64,000 nucleotides of DNA from Pseudovirgaria hyperparasitica (GCF_010093815.1 NW_022985566.1:424206-488205); one strand, 5' to 3'; positions 37,247 to 50,456 are shown, numbered from the stretch's first letter. Notes: a model not told the origin generated them from the sequence alone. Translations and numbers: made by a program.

Positions 37247-37987
37247 TTAGCGAAAAGATTTAACGATCGGTATAGAACCATATACCTTTAGTATAGAAAC
37301 TTCTAGATTAGAGCTATCTTCCCTATATTTATGGCTCTTTAGCACGCGCGAGGAAGGAACCTTAGCCTTTTTACTAGAACCTTTTCTAGAAATTCTAATA
37401 TTACTAGTATATAGAAAGAAGTCCGAAGTAGTACAGATTTTAGCACTATTATAGAGATTAATATATATTAGTAAGAATCTATAATAATTTAAGAAAAACG
37501 ATATTATCTAGTAATCACGGTAATAATAGCTATAGTAGATTCCGATAAATCTTTACGGATCTTATTAGAATTATACTCCTAGGCGTAACTCTTACCTTAG
37601 GTATATAGCTTATAGAAAGCCTTCTCTAAGGCGTTACGATTAGTAGTACCACGCTCCTTATTAGTAGGGGTTACTAGAGGCCTAGTAGTAATCTATACTA
37701 ATATAAGTAAATCTACGTAAAGTTCTTCGAACTTACTTAAATACCTATAAGTAATAACGCTTCTTAGTTATATAAGTACTATATATTATAGATTTAGTAC
37801 TACCGTAAGTAACGTACGACGGAAAGCGATAACTATAATAATATATAGCTAGATTATTAGAGCCCGGCCTAGGTTAGGGTAGATTAATAGCTTTCGATAT
37901 ATCGGTAACGCATATAAGATAGGGATTATTCGAAGGCGCCTATTTCCGCGCCGATTACTTTAGAGTATTAAGATTTCGGGAAACTAT
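37247..37987 (-). pseudogene. A3 antisense accessory gene
   Basis: Same three-exon layout as in A1/A2. The start codon is ATA and the stop TAA instead of TGA. The basic exon-3 segment is preserved. More mutated than the A2 copy. Confidence 0.5.
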
Positions 37988-38470
37988 ATTATAATTATTA
38001 TTAATTTATATAGATTATTATAAATTATATTATTACTAGCTAAGGACGGTACGAAAATTAGTAAATTACGTAAATCGTACTAAATTATAGTAAATCTATA
38101 TAAATCTATATCTATAAGGATCGGGTGATATACCTAATAATCTAAAAAACTCTATAAAGAGTTAAGAGGTTTTTTAAAGAAAGGAATATTTCTAAGAAAA
38201 GATTTTAATATAGGTAGTACCCGGGCTTACCTAATCATATCACGTGATACGCTAGGTCTAATTAGGTAATCTTACCTATGTAAGAAGTTAAGATAGATAA
38301 AATCTAGTTTATTAGGAAACGCTTATATAAATCTTAGATTAGCGAATATTAGTAAGTATCTAAGACGAAGCGTAGAGAACGACTAAGGTCTTACGAGACT
38401 TAGGATAGAGATATAGGGATAGATAATAATCTAGGTCGCTAAGGGTAGCTTCCTAGAGGGAAGGGATAAT
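37988..38470. other. A3 region between antisense gene and 3' LTR
   Basis: Holds the conserved nested inverted repeat with CACGTG (about 38226-38270) and the AACTC/GAGTT pair near 38145-38170. No coding frame seen. Confidence 0.4.
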
Positions 38471-38698
38471 TATTAGGACTTAGCCTTAGATAGGACTTAA
38501 TCTATATATACCTTAGCTAATAGGGTTAGGAGGTAACGTGAAGGGCGGTAAATAGTTACGTGCTAGATAGATCGGCGTCCCTTTATATATATACTCTCGG
38601 ATTCCTACCGAAAGGGTTCGGTAGTAATTCGTTCTATGATAGAATACACCCTATTATTCTATCTAGCTACACTACTATCTAATAACCCTATTCTTACA
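38471..38698 (+). repeat. A3 3' LTR
   Basis: 228 bp, TATTAGGACT to TTCTTACA, partner of 31315-31542. Confidence 0.92.
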
Positions 38699-38703
38699 CG
38701 TCG

Positions 38704-39360
38704 CGAGTAAATAAGAAGCTCGATTATAAAATGGCTGGTCCCTTCCGAATTAAACGTTATATCGGTATAAGAGTCTACGAGCTCGACTTAGAAAGTAATA
38801 TAAGAATCTATAATATATTCCACGTCTTACTACTTAAAAGATTTCGACCTAACGTATATAGCCGTACGAACGTATAGTTACACTCTATTATACCCTAAGA
38901 TAGACTAGACGTGTTTAAAGTAGACTATATTATTAAATATAGGATTAATAAAGACGGTATTCTAAAATATAGAATCCGTTAGAAGGACTACACTAAGGAC
39001 GAGGACACCTAGAAACCAGCGGTATATATCTTAAGTTCTATAATGGCTATGTATAAGTAAAAGATATAGAATAGCGTATTATTAATATAAGTATAGCGAC
39101 GTCGCGGTTATTATAAAAAGAAGAAGGATACCGTAGAGAACGAAGTACTAAACTAGGAAATCTAGACGCGTACTAGGAAAACTCTATATAGCAGCCCTAT
39201 AATTTAAGTGTTATATAGTTACTAGACGTAAAGAAAGCGTTAATAACTATTTTAGAAACACGACGTGATATACCATAATAGAATAACATAGAAGAGTCTA
39301 GAATAGACTAATATAGACTATTATACATAAGAAAAACATAGGACTAAGAACCTAAAAAAA
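38704..39360 (+). pseudogene. pol: element C integrase C-terminus with chromodomain
   Basis: After A3 the frame continues with KLDYKMAGPFRIKRYIG, the integrase C-terminal domain. From about 38905 comes a chromodomain-like stretch: VDYIIKYRINKDG, then YRIRxKDYTKDEDTxKP with the Trp positions now TAG. A basic tail follows (YYKKKKD near 39115). This makes C a chromovirus like A, although the two domains differ in sequence. Confidence 0.65.
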
Positions 39361-39405
39361 GGTACCCTACTATAGAATTAAACTCTTAATATAAAATATA
39401 AAAGG

Positions 39406-39455
39406 TTAGAGTACCCGAACTAATAACTACTAGGCTACTAGTTCGGGTACTCTAA
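39406..39455. repeat. inverted repeat after element C pol
   Basis: Perfect 17-bp arms TTAGAGTACCCGAACTA and TAGTTCGGGTACTCTAA around a 16-nt centre, about 50 bp after the end of the pol frame. It has the same general look as the B palindrome (TTAG..., C-rich centre side) but a different sequence. Likely a transcript hairpin; its function is not known. Confidence 0.75.
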
Positions 39456-39579
39456 TAGAATTCATAGAGATAAACTAATTTATATATGGTGCCTACACTT
39501 AGGTAACTTAAGGAAAATTAGAATATAGAAACTAATAGTCATAAGCTAAGCGAGCGTATATATAATATTATTAAGTTAA

Positions 39580-41220
39580 GAATTAAATTACTAGAAACTA
39601 GCCGACGGGTATCTAAACGGTCTAAAAAGGACTAAAACGAATAAGAGCCAGGTATAGAGCTAATATATAGAGCTAGGCATAGAGCTAATATATAGAGCCA
39701 GACTATAGAGCTAATATATAGAGCTAAACCTATAGAGCTAGAACCATAGAGCTACTCCTTTATCTTATTATCCGTCCTAACCTCTAGTATAGTCCTCTCT
39801 AACTACACGATATAGTAGCGGAGGATAATAACCTTAGCCTCTAGAGTAATAACCCGATCCGTTAGAGCCTAGAGGGAAGAGCCTTAAGCGCTAGAGCGTA
39901 GCGACTAGGTCTAAAGTTAGCTAATACGATCTAGAATAATCTAGAAGAGAATATATACCCTCTTACGAGGCGACTTAGAGGGAGAAATAGTAGACCTCTT
40001 ATAAGATCTATTAGTAGCGTAAGATAGACGGGGGGGGATAGAGTAAATCCTCTCTACGGCCTCTATAGCTAGAATAGACTCCCTAGAATAGATAGCCTAG
40101 GCGCTAGGGATCTCGTGGCGGCTAGAAAAATTAATAGGTGTTAAAAACAATTAACGTGCTTATAACTTATACTTTAATAACCTCTAGGAAGAGCTTATAG
40201 CGCTCCCTAAACTCCCTCTATATAGTAGATAGGCGGCTATAAGGATCCCTAAGGGTCTTACGGACGCGAAGGTCGTTATATATATCTTATATATATATAG
40301 GAACCTAAGAATATATTAGTATGGACCACTTTAGATTATACTAGATTAAGATAGCCTATTATACTTACCTATAGATAAGTCTTACTAGTCACGGTATAGT
40401 AGTAGTAGCGGGTAGGTAGAGTAAAGATAGAGTATATAGACCCGTCGCGGTTAGTAGAGTAGTAGCTAATACTAGAGTTAGAGCGAAAGAGATATTTAGA
40501 GCTAGCTATATAGCTCTTAATATACTTATAGTATATCGAACCGTAGTTCGCCGTTTTTCTATAGCGTAAACCGCGACCACGTTTAGTATCCTTAGTAACC
40601 TAGGCCTTATTATTAGTAGGCTAGGGTTTAGAGTAAATATTAAGGTTCTAAAAGAACCTAGAGTAACTAAATTAGTCTATATTAGACCGGAAGGAAGAGT
40701 AGTAAGGCGGCGGCGTGGGTAAGCGCGAGGGCTCGCGATTATTATCTATAACGAGATCTTCTTTATTCTCTAGAGAAGGTAGAGTAGGCGGCGTACGCTT
40801 TAGAGCGAGAGGAGAACCTATAACTACTTTATCTATAAGTTTAGTACTAGAATCACCTAGATTAGAGCGACTAGTAGCTATATTAGTAGTAGAGGTAGTA
40901 GTAGTAGTAGCCCTAGCTACTCTCTTCTCCGACTTAGAGCACGCCTTTATACTACCGTGATAGGTAGACTTCTTAGCCGGCGTGGCCGGGGAGAAGGCGA
41001 TATCTTTAGAGTAAGTCTTATAAGAGAAGAAGGTAGGCTTAGAGATAGAACTAGTATTAGATATCTATATATATATATTAGCTAGAGATCTAAGGAAGGA
41101 ATATTCGTCTACCCTTAACGGCGATTAACGAAGCTAAATTAGTAACCGTAATAACGCGAATAGGTTATATTAGACCAGTTCTAATAAGAATAGACTACTA
41201 TAGACCCTTCTAAACCTCAA
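39580..41220 (-). pseudogene. element C antisense accessory gene with intron, unknown function
   Basis: Read on the minus strand from about 41220, one frame runs with stops only at Gln/Trp codons. It passes a Lys/Ser/Thr-rich part (near 40980-40870, including a run of Thr codons), then VVIGSPLALKRTPPTLPS (near 40820) and a KRGRGLRYRKTANYGS segment (near 40590-40530). At 40368 a consensus GTAAGT opens a 64-bp intron ending TTCTTAG at 40305, with TACTAATAT as branch site. Splicing leads into YNDLRVRKTLRDPYSRL (near 40280) and a further frame of 150 or more codons. The ends are not fixed; a second possible GTAAGT lies near 41253. No family recognised, and no clear likeness to the antisense gene of A. 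Confidence 0.55.
39644..39753. repeat. AGAGCTA-rich tandem repeat in element C
   Basis: About four imperfect units of some 25 bp built from TATAGAGCTAATATATAGAGC. They lie at the far end of the antisense frame. Confidence 0.65.
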
Positions 41221-41543
41221 CTAGAGAAGATAGTATATAAATTAATAACTTACCTTAAGAGCGAGGTAGATATACTAGAGAATAAAATTAAAGGCGAGTA
41301 AAGCTAAATATATACTCGACTAAAGTAGTAATTATATATTCTAGGTAGTAGCCACGAAGTAAGGGATAAGCGCGTGTATAAACTAGTAAAAGTAAACTAG
41401 AATCTCGAGTTTACCTATATTAAGGATAGTTATAATGTTATAGGAACTTAGTTATGGATATATAGATACACGATAGATTATAGAGACTTAGGATTATATA
41501 TACTTAAGTACTTCGGGGCGAAGTATAAAAAGAAGAAGAATAT

Positions 41544-41648
41544 TATTAGGATGGGAACTATAATAGATCTATATAGATTATTCTAATCTATATAGCCACG
41601 TAGTGGCTAGAGCTAGGTTAAGTTAGCTAAGTTAAGCGAGGTTACTAT
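41544..41648 (+). repeat. element C 3' LTR, first part
   Basis: First 105 bp of the C 3' LTR, up to and including CTAT at 41645-41648. B2 was inserted exactly in the CTATATAAG TATA-box region of the LTR. Confidence 0.9.
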
Positions 41649-42020
41649 TGTGGTAAGCCATCGCCACGTGTATCCCTTTTATAAATGGCTATGTTCTTAG
41701 TATAGTAGTCGCGACGAACTTACAAGTATCTCTCCTAGGTATTATAAGTTCTCTTTGAACGTACGACTTCTTATTAGTTCTCTTTTATAATAGAACGGGT
41801 CTATATAATACTCTTAATTAATTCTTTAATAGCTAAGCCTAATAATTAATACCTATAGAGGCCCATGAACGTAAGGAAAGGTCGAATAGTCGAATATTAG
41901 TAATGGGGGAAGTGCGCCAAGTAGAATGACCAAGGAAAACGCCCTCCTTAAATATATAATAAAGCCATATAATCGAGCTAGGGATACATACATATAGGGC
42001 TATAGGAGCGGCCTTCCATA
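41649..42020 (-). repeat. B2 3' LTR
   Basis: 372 bp; on the plus strand it starts TGTGGTAAG and ends CCTTCCATA. Confidence 0.9.
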
Positions 42021-42166
42021 TATACCTCCCTAGCCCATAGAACTACTACCCTTAGTAGTATAGTAACCGTATAAGAAACCGTGTAAAGAACGCCTAAAGG
42101 AAAGACCTTAATACGAATAAAATGCGCCCCTAGTAAACCTCTCGGCGCGGGTAAACCTTAGCCCGG

Positions 42167-42199
42167 ATTATTAGTTAAGGGTAGCCCTTAACTAATAAT
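42167..42199. repeat. 33-nt palindrome after B2 ORF3
   Basis: Same perfect palindrome as 29245-29277, in the equivalent place. Confidence 0.85.
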
Positions 42200-42224
42200 T
42201 AGGTAGGTTTTTAGGCGCCTAATC

Positions 42225-45200
42225 TTAGTACTCGAGGTTGCGAGCCAGCTCCTAAAGAATCATGTCGCTTATCTTAGAGAGGTTAGATTCCTCCTTATTA
42301 GATAGTTCGTTAGGCCTCTCCTATCTATAGAAGTTCTCTTTAATATTATCTAGGCCCGCGTCGGACTTAAATTTCTTAAAATTAATTAGCCGCTTAGCGG
42401 CGCGCGCCTCGTTAAATTCCTTCTAGAACGACCTATCCCTATAGACTAGCCTTTCCTACCTTACTATTTTCTTAAAGGTCTCTACGAATACCCTCGAGCC
42501 CTCCTTAAACCAGGCGTCTATCTTAGCTTTAAGTTATTAAGGACTTACGTTAAGCCACGCAGCTACCTCTTCTTTTACCTTCTAGCTATTCTATCTTTTA
42601 CGGTCGACTAATACGTTACTAACGGCGTTAAAACTCGGGAGTTAAACTACGGCTAGGAAGGTAAAAGAAATCGCGCTATATTTATTAGAAAATCCCGACG
42701 GAGACGTGGGTCCTAGAGTTAAATTCCTATAAGCTACTACGAGTTATTCCTATATACCTATTTTAGGTACTTCTATTATTATATAATTAGGGCTAATTAT
42801 AATATACCATAGAAGTATCGTACGTCTTCTACCCTTTATAGGACCCTAGGCGCCGTGTATTATTAGTGGGCTAGAGATACGTACTTTAAGGGACTAGTAG
42901 GGGACCGGGACGAAGGGACTAAATCGTTTCTTATCGTCCATATTATAGATCTTATCGTTAATAGCCGTAATTATACCGTTTCGATTAACCCCCTCGCGGA
43001 GCTTAGCCTTCGACTACTATTTATTTAAGAACTTATAGAAGCGGGGAACGATTATAGTATAGTCGTTACTTCGTTCGTCGTCGAGACTAATACTCCCCTA
43101 GATTATATTAAACCCGTATCTATTACTAGGATCGAGGATTTGATTAATAGCGTTATCGAGATGCTTAAAACCCGTCTTATCGCCTCTATCCTAGGACTTC
43201 GCATAGTACGGGTACAAGATTAGATAGTAGTTAAGATCGGGCCGAAGAGCGATATAGGTGAGCTAGTAAAGTAGGCATTACCTAATAAACTATTAGATAT
43301 AGGAGTGGTATATAGTTTATAGCCAGCCGTAGTTCAATTTCTTATTAAATATACGCTAGTGGTACTTATATATATTAAATTTATCCCTCGCGAGTTCTAG
43401 AATACTCTTATTAAGTATAGAGGTCGTCTTTTTAAGTGGCTCGAAGAGCCCTTTAATATTAATACTTCTAGTATATTCCTACTCGTCGAAGAGTTACCTA
43501 CCTATCCTACCGTCCTCCTTCTAAATTATAAATGCGATACTAGTAAGGATGGTTTTAATATTAATAACTTGCTTCGGGGTCTCTAGGGCCTAGTAATAAT
43601 AGATACCTAATACCTCTATCGGATAAGGTGGCCGCACGTACTTCGCGAACTAGGTATAGCGGTTCTTATAAACTTTAAGGGCCCCCACGTTATCTCTAAA
43701 CTCATATACTATTTTAAGTCTCGCTACTAGGTTTAAGTAGGACACGCTAATGAGTATATTATTCTTTCTAGCCACGTCTTAGTAATGCTTATAGTAGACT
43801 TTATACGGAATAGCTATATTACCTATCTACGCTTTCTAGCGTACTAGTAGGGCCATTCCCTTAATGCTCGTGAAATTCTTCTTTAATAATATAGCTACCT
43901 TAAAAGTCTTCGTCACTAAAGGCGTGTATCGATACTTCTTAGGCTCGTCCTCTTCCTCGACCGATACTATTATCTTAGGGTATAAACTAAGAATAACCGG
44001 GGATTATCGTATAGGCGCCCCTAGTAATTACTAAGGGCCGGTAGATAAGGCACGTCCGCGAGTGGGTTTTATCGGCGTAGCCGTGACAGGTACTAAAGAG
44101 GTTCTCGCATGGCCCGGTAAGGGACGTATACTAGTAGTAGTAGGAGGAATACTTACTTTAAACGGACGACTAGCTTCAAAGAGACGACGTGCTACTAAAC
44201 TAGGAGGCATGCTTTATAGAGGGGACTTTACCGCGGGCGTTACCTACGCTGGTTTTAGCGATGGTAAGGTCTAAGGCGGAGGTAATACACTTATCTCTTT
44301 AATTTATAGGTAGTATTCGACGGGCCTATAAACCATTCTACTTATCCGTAACTATTAACTAGCGGGGATAATAAGTCCCGTCTTATTATAGAACGTTAGT
44401 TTATTTTATCGGCTAGGGTAGTTCGAGAGTTACTAGAGAGATAGACTATCCTTATTACTATCGCTGGCTAGGGTAGTATTAATATTAGAGCTCTAAAGAT
44501 ATACCTTAATTCCCCTTCCCTTCTATCCCTAGCCGATTCGGGACTATAGGGATACGTTTAACTAGTTCCTCGCTCTCGCCCATGTCCGCATTCGTAAGAG
44601 CGCTACTAGCTTTTCTATAAAGTTCTATGTTTACTAGAGCTGTCCGAGGGCGGATTAGAGTAACTAGCCGTCGTTATTAGGGAGGTCTTTTCGCTAGTTT
44701 TATAGAATTATATTTTTAGCTTTTAGAATGCGGGAGTTAGTATCTCTTCTATAATAAATTATCTCGTAGACTTCTTTCGGAATGGAGGAGTTAATCTTTA
44801 CCTTACTATACCCTATTACGGCTCCTACTTCCTAGAAGAGGTTAACTATACTACTTAAGAGCTATTCTACGAGGCTAGTAATATAAAGGAGATTATTAAA
44901 CGTGTCTAGAATATAGTCCTATCGCTCTTACGGGTCCTAGATAGCGATAATTCGGTTAATAGTAGACTTATTTACTTCCGTAGCTTTTATAGTCTATCTA
45001 TATAGAGTAGTAGATGGCCTTAATACCACAATAGCCGTTAATAGCCCTACTTTAGTACTTACGACTCTTGACTAGGACCGTGTCTATCTTATTAGTACTT
45101 AACAATCTTATAACTCTTCACGGGTAGGCGTTTTCTTTTTCGGCGGGGCTATTATTATTATCGGTTCTATCGGCGAGTTACGTTCTAAGGAGAGGTAGTT

Positions 45201-45254
45201 AAGCAAGGCGGAAGTAGAGGAGGAGGTTTTATTAATTAAGGAGGTATGGAGAGG
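42225..45254 (-). pseudogene. B2 ORF3 with 2OG-Fe(II) dioxygenase-like segment
   Basis: Minus-strand counterpart of B1 ORF3, ending at TAA 42225-42227. The HxD codons are kept at 43155-43163 (CAT CTC GAT on the minus strand). The distal site at 43035-43037 again reads Tyr, so both copies have lost the putative third iron ligand by the same RIP-type change. A chance plus-strand frame at 44062-44274 is a shadow of this region. Start not fixed. Confidence 0.55.
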
Positions 45255-45947
45255 TGTAAGAGGGAAGAGTTATATACTATCTTAAGTTCTCTTTTTATGC
45301 CTCCTCGAATGCCGGGTCTATAGTAATTTTTATAAATAATCCTTACTAACGGCCGTAGGCCCGTATACGTGTCGAATCTATAAATAAATATATACTAGGT
45401 ATATAGGAAATCTATGAATAAATATGTCTACCGGGTATATGGCGGAATCTATAAATAAATAGATACCGGGTATATTCTCATCCTTATGAGACTTCCTATA
45501 AGTATCTTTTTCTCCTATACCTCCTCCTTCTTTTCTTCCTTATTAGTTTCTAATAGGGCCCGTTCCATAGTAATGAAATGGGCCTTCGATGGGTAGGCTT
45601 CGATTACACGACCGGCTTTAATGTATGGTAGGTGGAATTCGCGTAAACGCCATTATGTCTTCTTTCGAGCATTACTTACTTTTAATAATAAGTTTTATCA
45701 TTTTATAGTAATAATAGGGTTTATTATCCTCTTTCGATGATAGAGTTCATCGTCCTTTTTTAATAATGGAGTTCATCGTTATAAGACTGCTTTTATAAGT
45801 ATCCCTTCCCTCCTTTAAAAAAACTTCTATCCCCTAGAAGAAGATGTCGATTCTAGGGAAACATAAATATTCTTCTCTATTAAAGTCTTGCGGAGTAGGA
45901 ATTACTACTTCTACCCGGGTTCGTGTGGCGTCGTTAAGGTGTTCCGT
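45255..45947 (-). other. B2 spacer with short tandem repeats
   Basis: Counterpart of 25498-26189, with the same repeat blocks in reverse (about 45370-45480 and 45715-45790). Confidence 0.4.
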
Positions 45948-48900
45948 GAGTTATTTATAATAGTTTTCCTTATCGCTACTCTCCTTATTTTCCTCGGTAA
46001 TTCTTCCGATTAGTAGTCGTGAGGGCTCGTTATAACTCTTATTACTTATATTTCTTATAAAATATTTCTTTAACCTATGGCTAGGAAACGTCCCTCTAAG
46101 CATAGCTCTATTAAGCTCCGCGAGCTTATAAGTATAATTAAACACGGACTAGATTCTATATAGCCCCCTCTAATACTACCTTAGCTTCCACCCTATATTC
46201 TTCTATCGCTATAAGTTATATAGGAGGATAATTATATCGACTAGTAACGACTCTTAACGAAGGTAATAGTCGTTATTCTATACCTCTCTTAATTCCTTAC
46301 GCGTTTGTGTCGCGTGGGTATAGGCCTCCTTAAGATTCTTAGATCTTCTCTTAAGTTATCTAGCTCGAAGAGCGAGTAAGTTAGACGTTAATTACACCTC
46401 GTCCTAAGGGAGTATTCGGAGCGACTCGAATTCGACTTCGATAGACATGATTAGTTTATGGCCGAGCACGAGGTATACGGTACTATACCCTATACTAGTA
46501 CGTATTATTATTCTATCTACCTAGACGACCGTATAGAGGTGGCCGGGCTAGTTCTTAAATCTACTATTAGTTATCTTCGCGAGAGTATTAGCGAGTAGTA
46601 TAAAACTTCTCTCGATAATCCTATTTACTCGGGGATTATATATAGATATAACCTTCTAATAAATTCTATAGAGTCGGAGGAGCTCCCCTATGGCACCTAT
46701 ATTTTCTCTACCACTATTATAGGTGATTTTAGGAATAATTCCGTATCTATAGATTACGTTCTTAAAGAGGAACTTTACGACGACTATGGACGTGGCCACC
46801 GTACATGCCTCCGCCTTAGTCTATCCGCTTAGCTATTCTTATATAGATACTACTTTACTATACCCTATAGAAGGTAGTAGCGTCGTTACGTCTAAGTATA
46901 TTCTTTACTAAAGAATAGGCGTTATAATATAGTAGAGCCCTTTATTAAGACCTCTAAGGAGTTTACTTTATCGTTAATATTTATTATAGGTTTTCACGTG
47001 CTATCACACGTCTCTATATATACCTACCTACTAATACTTATTCTTAATCCTTCCGAGGGTCCCTTCGCTACCTCTATAATCTATCTTATTATAAGTAGCG
47101 GTAATTATACGCGCCCTAGTATTCGGATCCTTAATTACTCGTGTATATTAGCGATACCTATCTCCTCTCCGCCAGAGTATTCGGTCACGCATAAGGAACT
47201 TTAGGTAGTCGGTTATAAAGGCCTTATACGCTCGGTCGGTTAGGTCGGGTGGCCTCTTAAGTATAGTAAGGTACTTCGTAATCCTCTACTATTTATCGCT
47301 ATATTCATCTATTAAGGGAGACTTAATAGCGGTATAGTCGAGTATCCCTATCGTGTAATCTCTCCCGCTAACGGGCTTAATTAACGACGTCTCTAGTACG
47401 TCTATATATAGAGCCATATCCACGAACTCGTCTAGGTTAAAGGTAGAGACGTCTAGTAGTTCTTCTCCTTCGTATATCCATAAGATACCATTAGCGACTA
47501 CGTTACGCTTCCTAGGTACGTGCCTAACTATAAAGTTCTATAGCTAAATCCACGCGAGCCACCTAGTAACGAGCGCCCCTAGTAAGTTAGTTACGGTACG
47601 GTTAATTTAAGCGACTAGAGTATTCGCGTCTATTTCTATAATAAAGTACATACTATAGAGGTATTACTAGAACTTCTATAACGCGTGGAGGAGGGCTCGG
47701 TACTCTAGCTTCACGGTATTATAGTTTCTCTTAGCTTTTAACTATATTCCTCTATTATACCGCGATGGCTAATATTTATAATTCTCGTTCTCCTATATTA
47801 ACGTAGCTCCCTACCTAACGTTACTAGAGTCTACTACTAGGATTATATCTTCTATACCTGTCCTATACCGTAACGTTATTAGTGCGGGAGTAGTAGTTAG
47901 AGCTATCTTTAGCGCGTCTATCGAGGTCTACTCCTTAGCTATCTACTACTAGGCCGATTTATTCTTTAATAGTATAAATAGCGGCGATGCGATAATAGCG
48001 TACCCGGGGATCTATATCCGGAAATATATATAAACGCCAAGGAAGGCTCGTATATTTATTATATTCTTATAGGGTTTCCAGTCCCTAATAGTAGTAACCT
48101 TTTTATTACTTAGTCGCCTCCCTTTAATATCACAGACGTATTCTATAATGTTAGCGGCTTTAACATACTACTAAGTCTTCTTACTACTTAGAGCGTATCC
48201 GGCACGCTCTATATCCGTGAGAATCTTATCTACGTTAATTAAATGTTCTAGGATATACCTATAAATTCTAGGCAGGGCCTCCTTAGAGTTATATTTCGTC
48301 GTAGGTCCTTTAATACCTAAGTTATCTAGGAATAGTAGAGCCCTCTCTAGGATGTATTCTTATATAATAGTTAATATAATTCTAACGAACTAAGCTACTA
48401 AATTAGTAGCCCCTTAAGATAATATTATCCCGCGTAGTAATTCTAGGGGCGTTATAAACCCCGTTAAGTCTCGGTAATACTCTACTAATAGAATCTAATT
48501 ATATCCTAAGAAGAAGTTAGTAAACGTTAAGACGGCTATCCCCGTAAAGTGCTCCGAGAACTCTTTATACGAGGGCGGCGTGGCCGTATTACGAATAGTA
48601 ACTTAGTTAATTTCTATCGCCGAATTAATTAACCTATGATCTCGTTCCTTATTAGCTTCCTTCTTCTTTTCTATAAGAAAATAGGCGTTTCGATAAGGAC
48701 TACTATAGGGCTCGAGCCTTCCGCTATTAAGACGCTCTTTTAGAATCGTAAGTACCTTCCTATAAAGGGCTCTAGGAATATTAAAGTTCTTAGCCTACTA
48801 TACCTTATATTCTACCGTTCGGATCTTCTACGGAGGTGCCACCTCTTCGTTAAATTTACTAAGGTATAAGAATTTCTATACTAGTACTTCCTCGCGATAT

Positions 48901-50417
48901 AATAAGATTATACATAGTAACTTAAGTTCCGCGGGATATAGCTCTATTCTAATCTTTAGCTAACTTATACGTAGAGACGTTAGACGTGTTCCTAGCGGGA
49001 TAGTTACCCTTCGAGGCTCTATTAGCCTATTAAACGCGTTAAGGCCTAGGTAGACGGCTAGAAGAAGTGCCTACCGTGCGATTACTTATTTACGCTAGTC
49101 TAGATACCCTAATAGATTTCTAGGAACCTTTCGGTAGGCTTCGGAGTTATCCACGGGGTATACTTTAACTCCCTTTCTTTTATATATAGTGGCTATACTA
49201 AATCCCTTTAATACCCTAGATAAATACCGTCTTTAGAGGCCGGTAGAGCCTACTATAAGCCGTTCTATTATTATGCCTTATTTATATACGAAGGCAGCGT
49301 ACCTTACCGCCGTAACTAGGGCGGCTAAGTTATCTTTTCTCGATAACTAAGTAACATTTTTAGGCCGGATTTTCTCGGAAAGCAACTCTATATAACTTAT
49401 TTCTATATCCGTATAAAAATATAGCCTATCCCCTTTATTAGTGGGTTTACTAGACCCTATTTAGTGCGGATTATTAGTTAAGGGTAGCCCTTAACTAATA
49501 ATCCGGCTTAACTCCGGCTTCCGGCGATATACTCTACTATATAGTTAGTCTCTAGCCACGGAGTTACCCTCCTTCTCTAAGACTAGAATATACTTATCTA
49601 GACTAGTTTCGAAGGTTATATATTCTTATCTATATATAGAGTAGACTATTAAGAGTACTTACCCGGAGGCTAACCTCTATACTATAAGTAAGGTCTATCT
49701 AGTATATAGCTCCCCTAGGATAAGGTTATAATTAAGTTCGCTATACACGAATATCGAAGTAGCCGTAATAATCCGATCTATATAGATAGGGTATTACTAT
49801 ACTATTCCCATAAATAGAGTGCTATACTAAGTAGCGCTAACTAAACTCGAGTTCTTTATATATAGTAGAAGCGAAGATATCGCTAGCCCGAGACGCCTCG
49901 TAGTATCTAGTTAAATACTATTTATCTATGCGCTACTATCGAATAGTACTATACTAGTCGCCCTTTTAGGACTAACTTTCACGGAGTACCTCGGATACTC
50001 GGCTACTAGCCTTACTATCCCTTCCTTAAGCTAATTAATATCTCGTTACGTAATAGCCGTCCCCGTGGTATAGAGGGGTGCTAATATATTAAGTTTATCT
50101 ATCTCGGGAGCCATAGTATAGTCGTTTCTTTCTTTCTTCTCGGCTCTCTCTTCTTAAGCCTCGCGGACCTCTCTAGCTATAAAGTCGGGGGCGCCCTTCT
50201 CGAATACCATATAACGTAAGTCGCCATTAAGGCTTAATAGTTCGCTAATAGTAATATTTATAGTTATCCCTAGAACGCGCACTAGCCATGCTTCGCTAGC
50301 TTCTATGCTTAGCCGCTATCCTTCGCGTAGATAGTTATTAAGCTTAACGCCTTAGATACGTGCCTTTTAACTAGGATTTAGGCTATCCCCTTTATCCATC
50401 TTATCCTCCGGCGCTAT
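45948..50417 (-). pseudogene. pol: B2 pol, continuous
   Basis: Uninterrupted minus-strand pol. The C-terminal block 45951-46145 is open. The integrase crosses the A2 target point at 46539-46543 without a break, and the integrase zinc domain lies near 46960-47110. The RT polymerase site (about 48319-48330) reads FLDN where B1 keeps FLDD. RNase H lies about 47450-47900. It carries the 37-nt palindrome at 49468-49504. Stops at Gln/Trp codons. Confidence 0.75.
49468..49504. repeat. 37-nt palindrome inside B2 pol
   Basis: Perfect version of 14553-14589: GGATTATTAGTTAAGGG arms around the 3-nt centre. Both arms are fully complementary here. Confidence 0.85.
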
Positions 50418-50456
50418 TAGCTCTTATTTAGATATTCCCTAGTCGCTACTCTTCTC

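Larger units (their letters stand above)
31315..38698 (+). mobile_element. Element A copy 3 (A3)
   Basis: Length 7,384 bp, LTRs 31315-31542 and 38471-38698, target duplication CGTCG (31310-31314 and 38699-38703). It interrupts the integrase of element C in frame (NIR-TS before, then a VNKKLD segment after). RIP damage is heavier than in A1 and A2: the RT box reads YLNN near 34050 and the antisense start codon is ATA. Confidence 0.94.

Noticed and set aside
39644-39753. CRISPR-like array
   Set aside because: Units are contiguous and imperfect with no unique spacers of regular length, and the genome is eukaryotic.
40715-40960. 81-codon plus-strand ORF as a gene in element C
   Set aside because: It is the shadow of the longer antisense frame on the minus strand and has a low-complexity Val run created by the reverse of the Thr-rich segment.
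44062-44274. 70-codon plus-strand ORF as a gene
   Set aside because: It lies opposite B2 ORF3, and the corresponding B1 strand does not stay open.
46998-47204. membrane protein suggested by hydrophobic plus-strand ORF
   Set aside because: It is antisense to the B integrase zinc domain and appears also as a shadow at 16853-17128.
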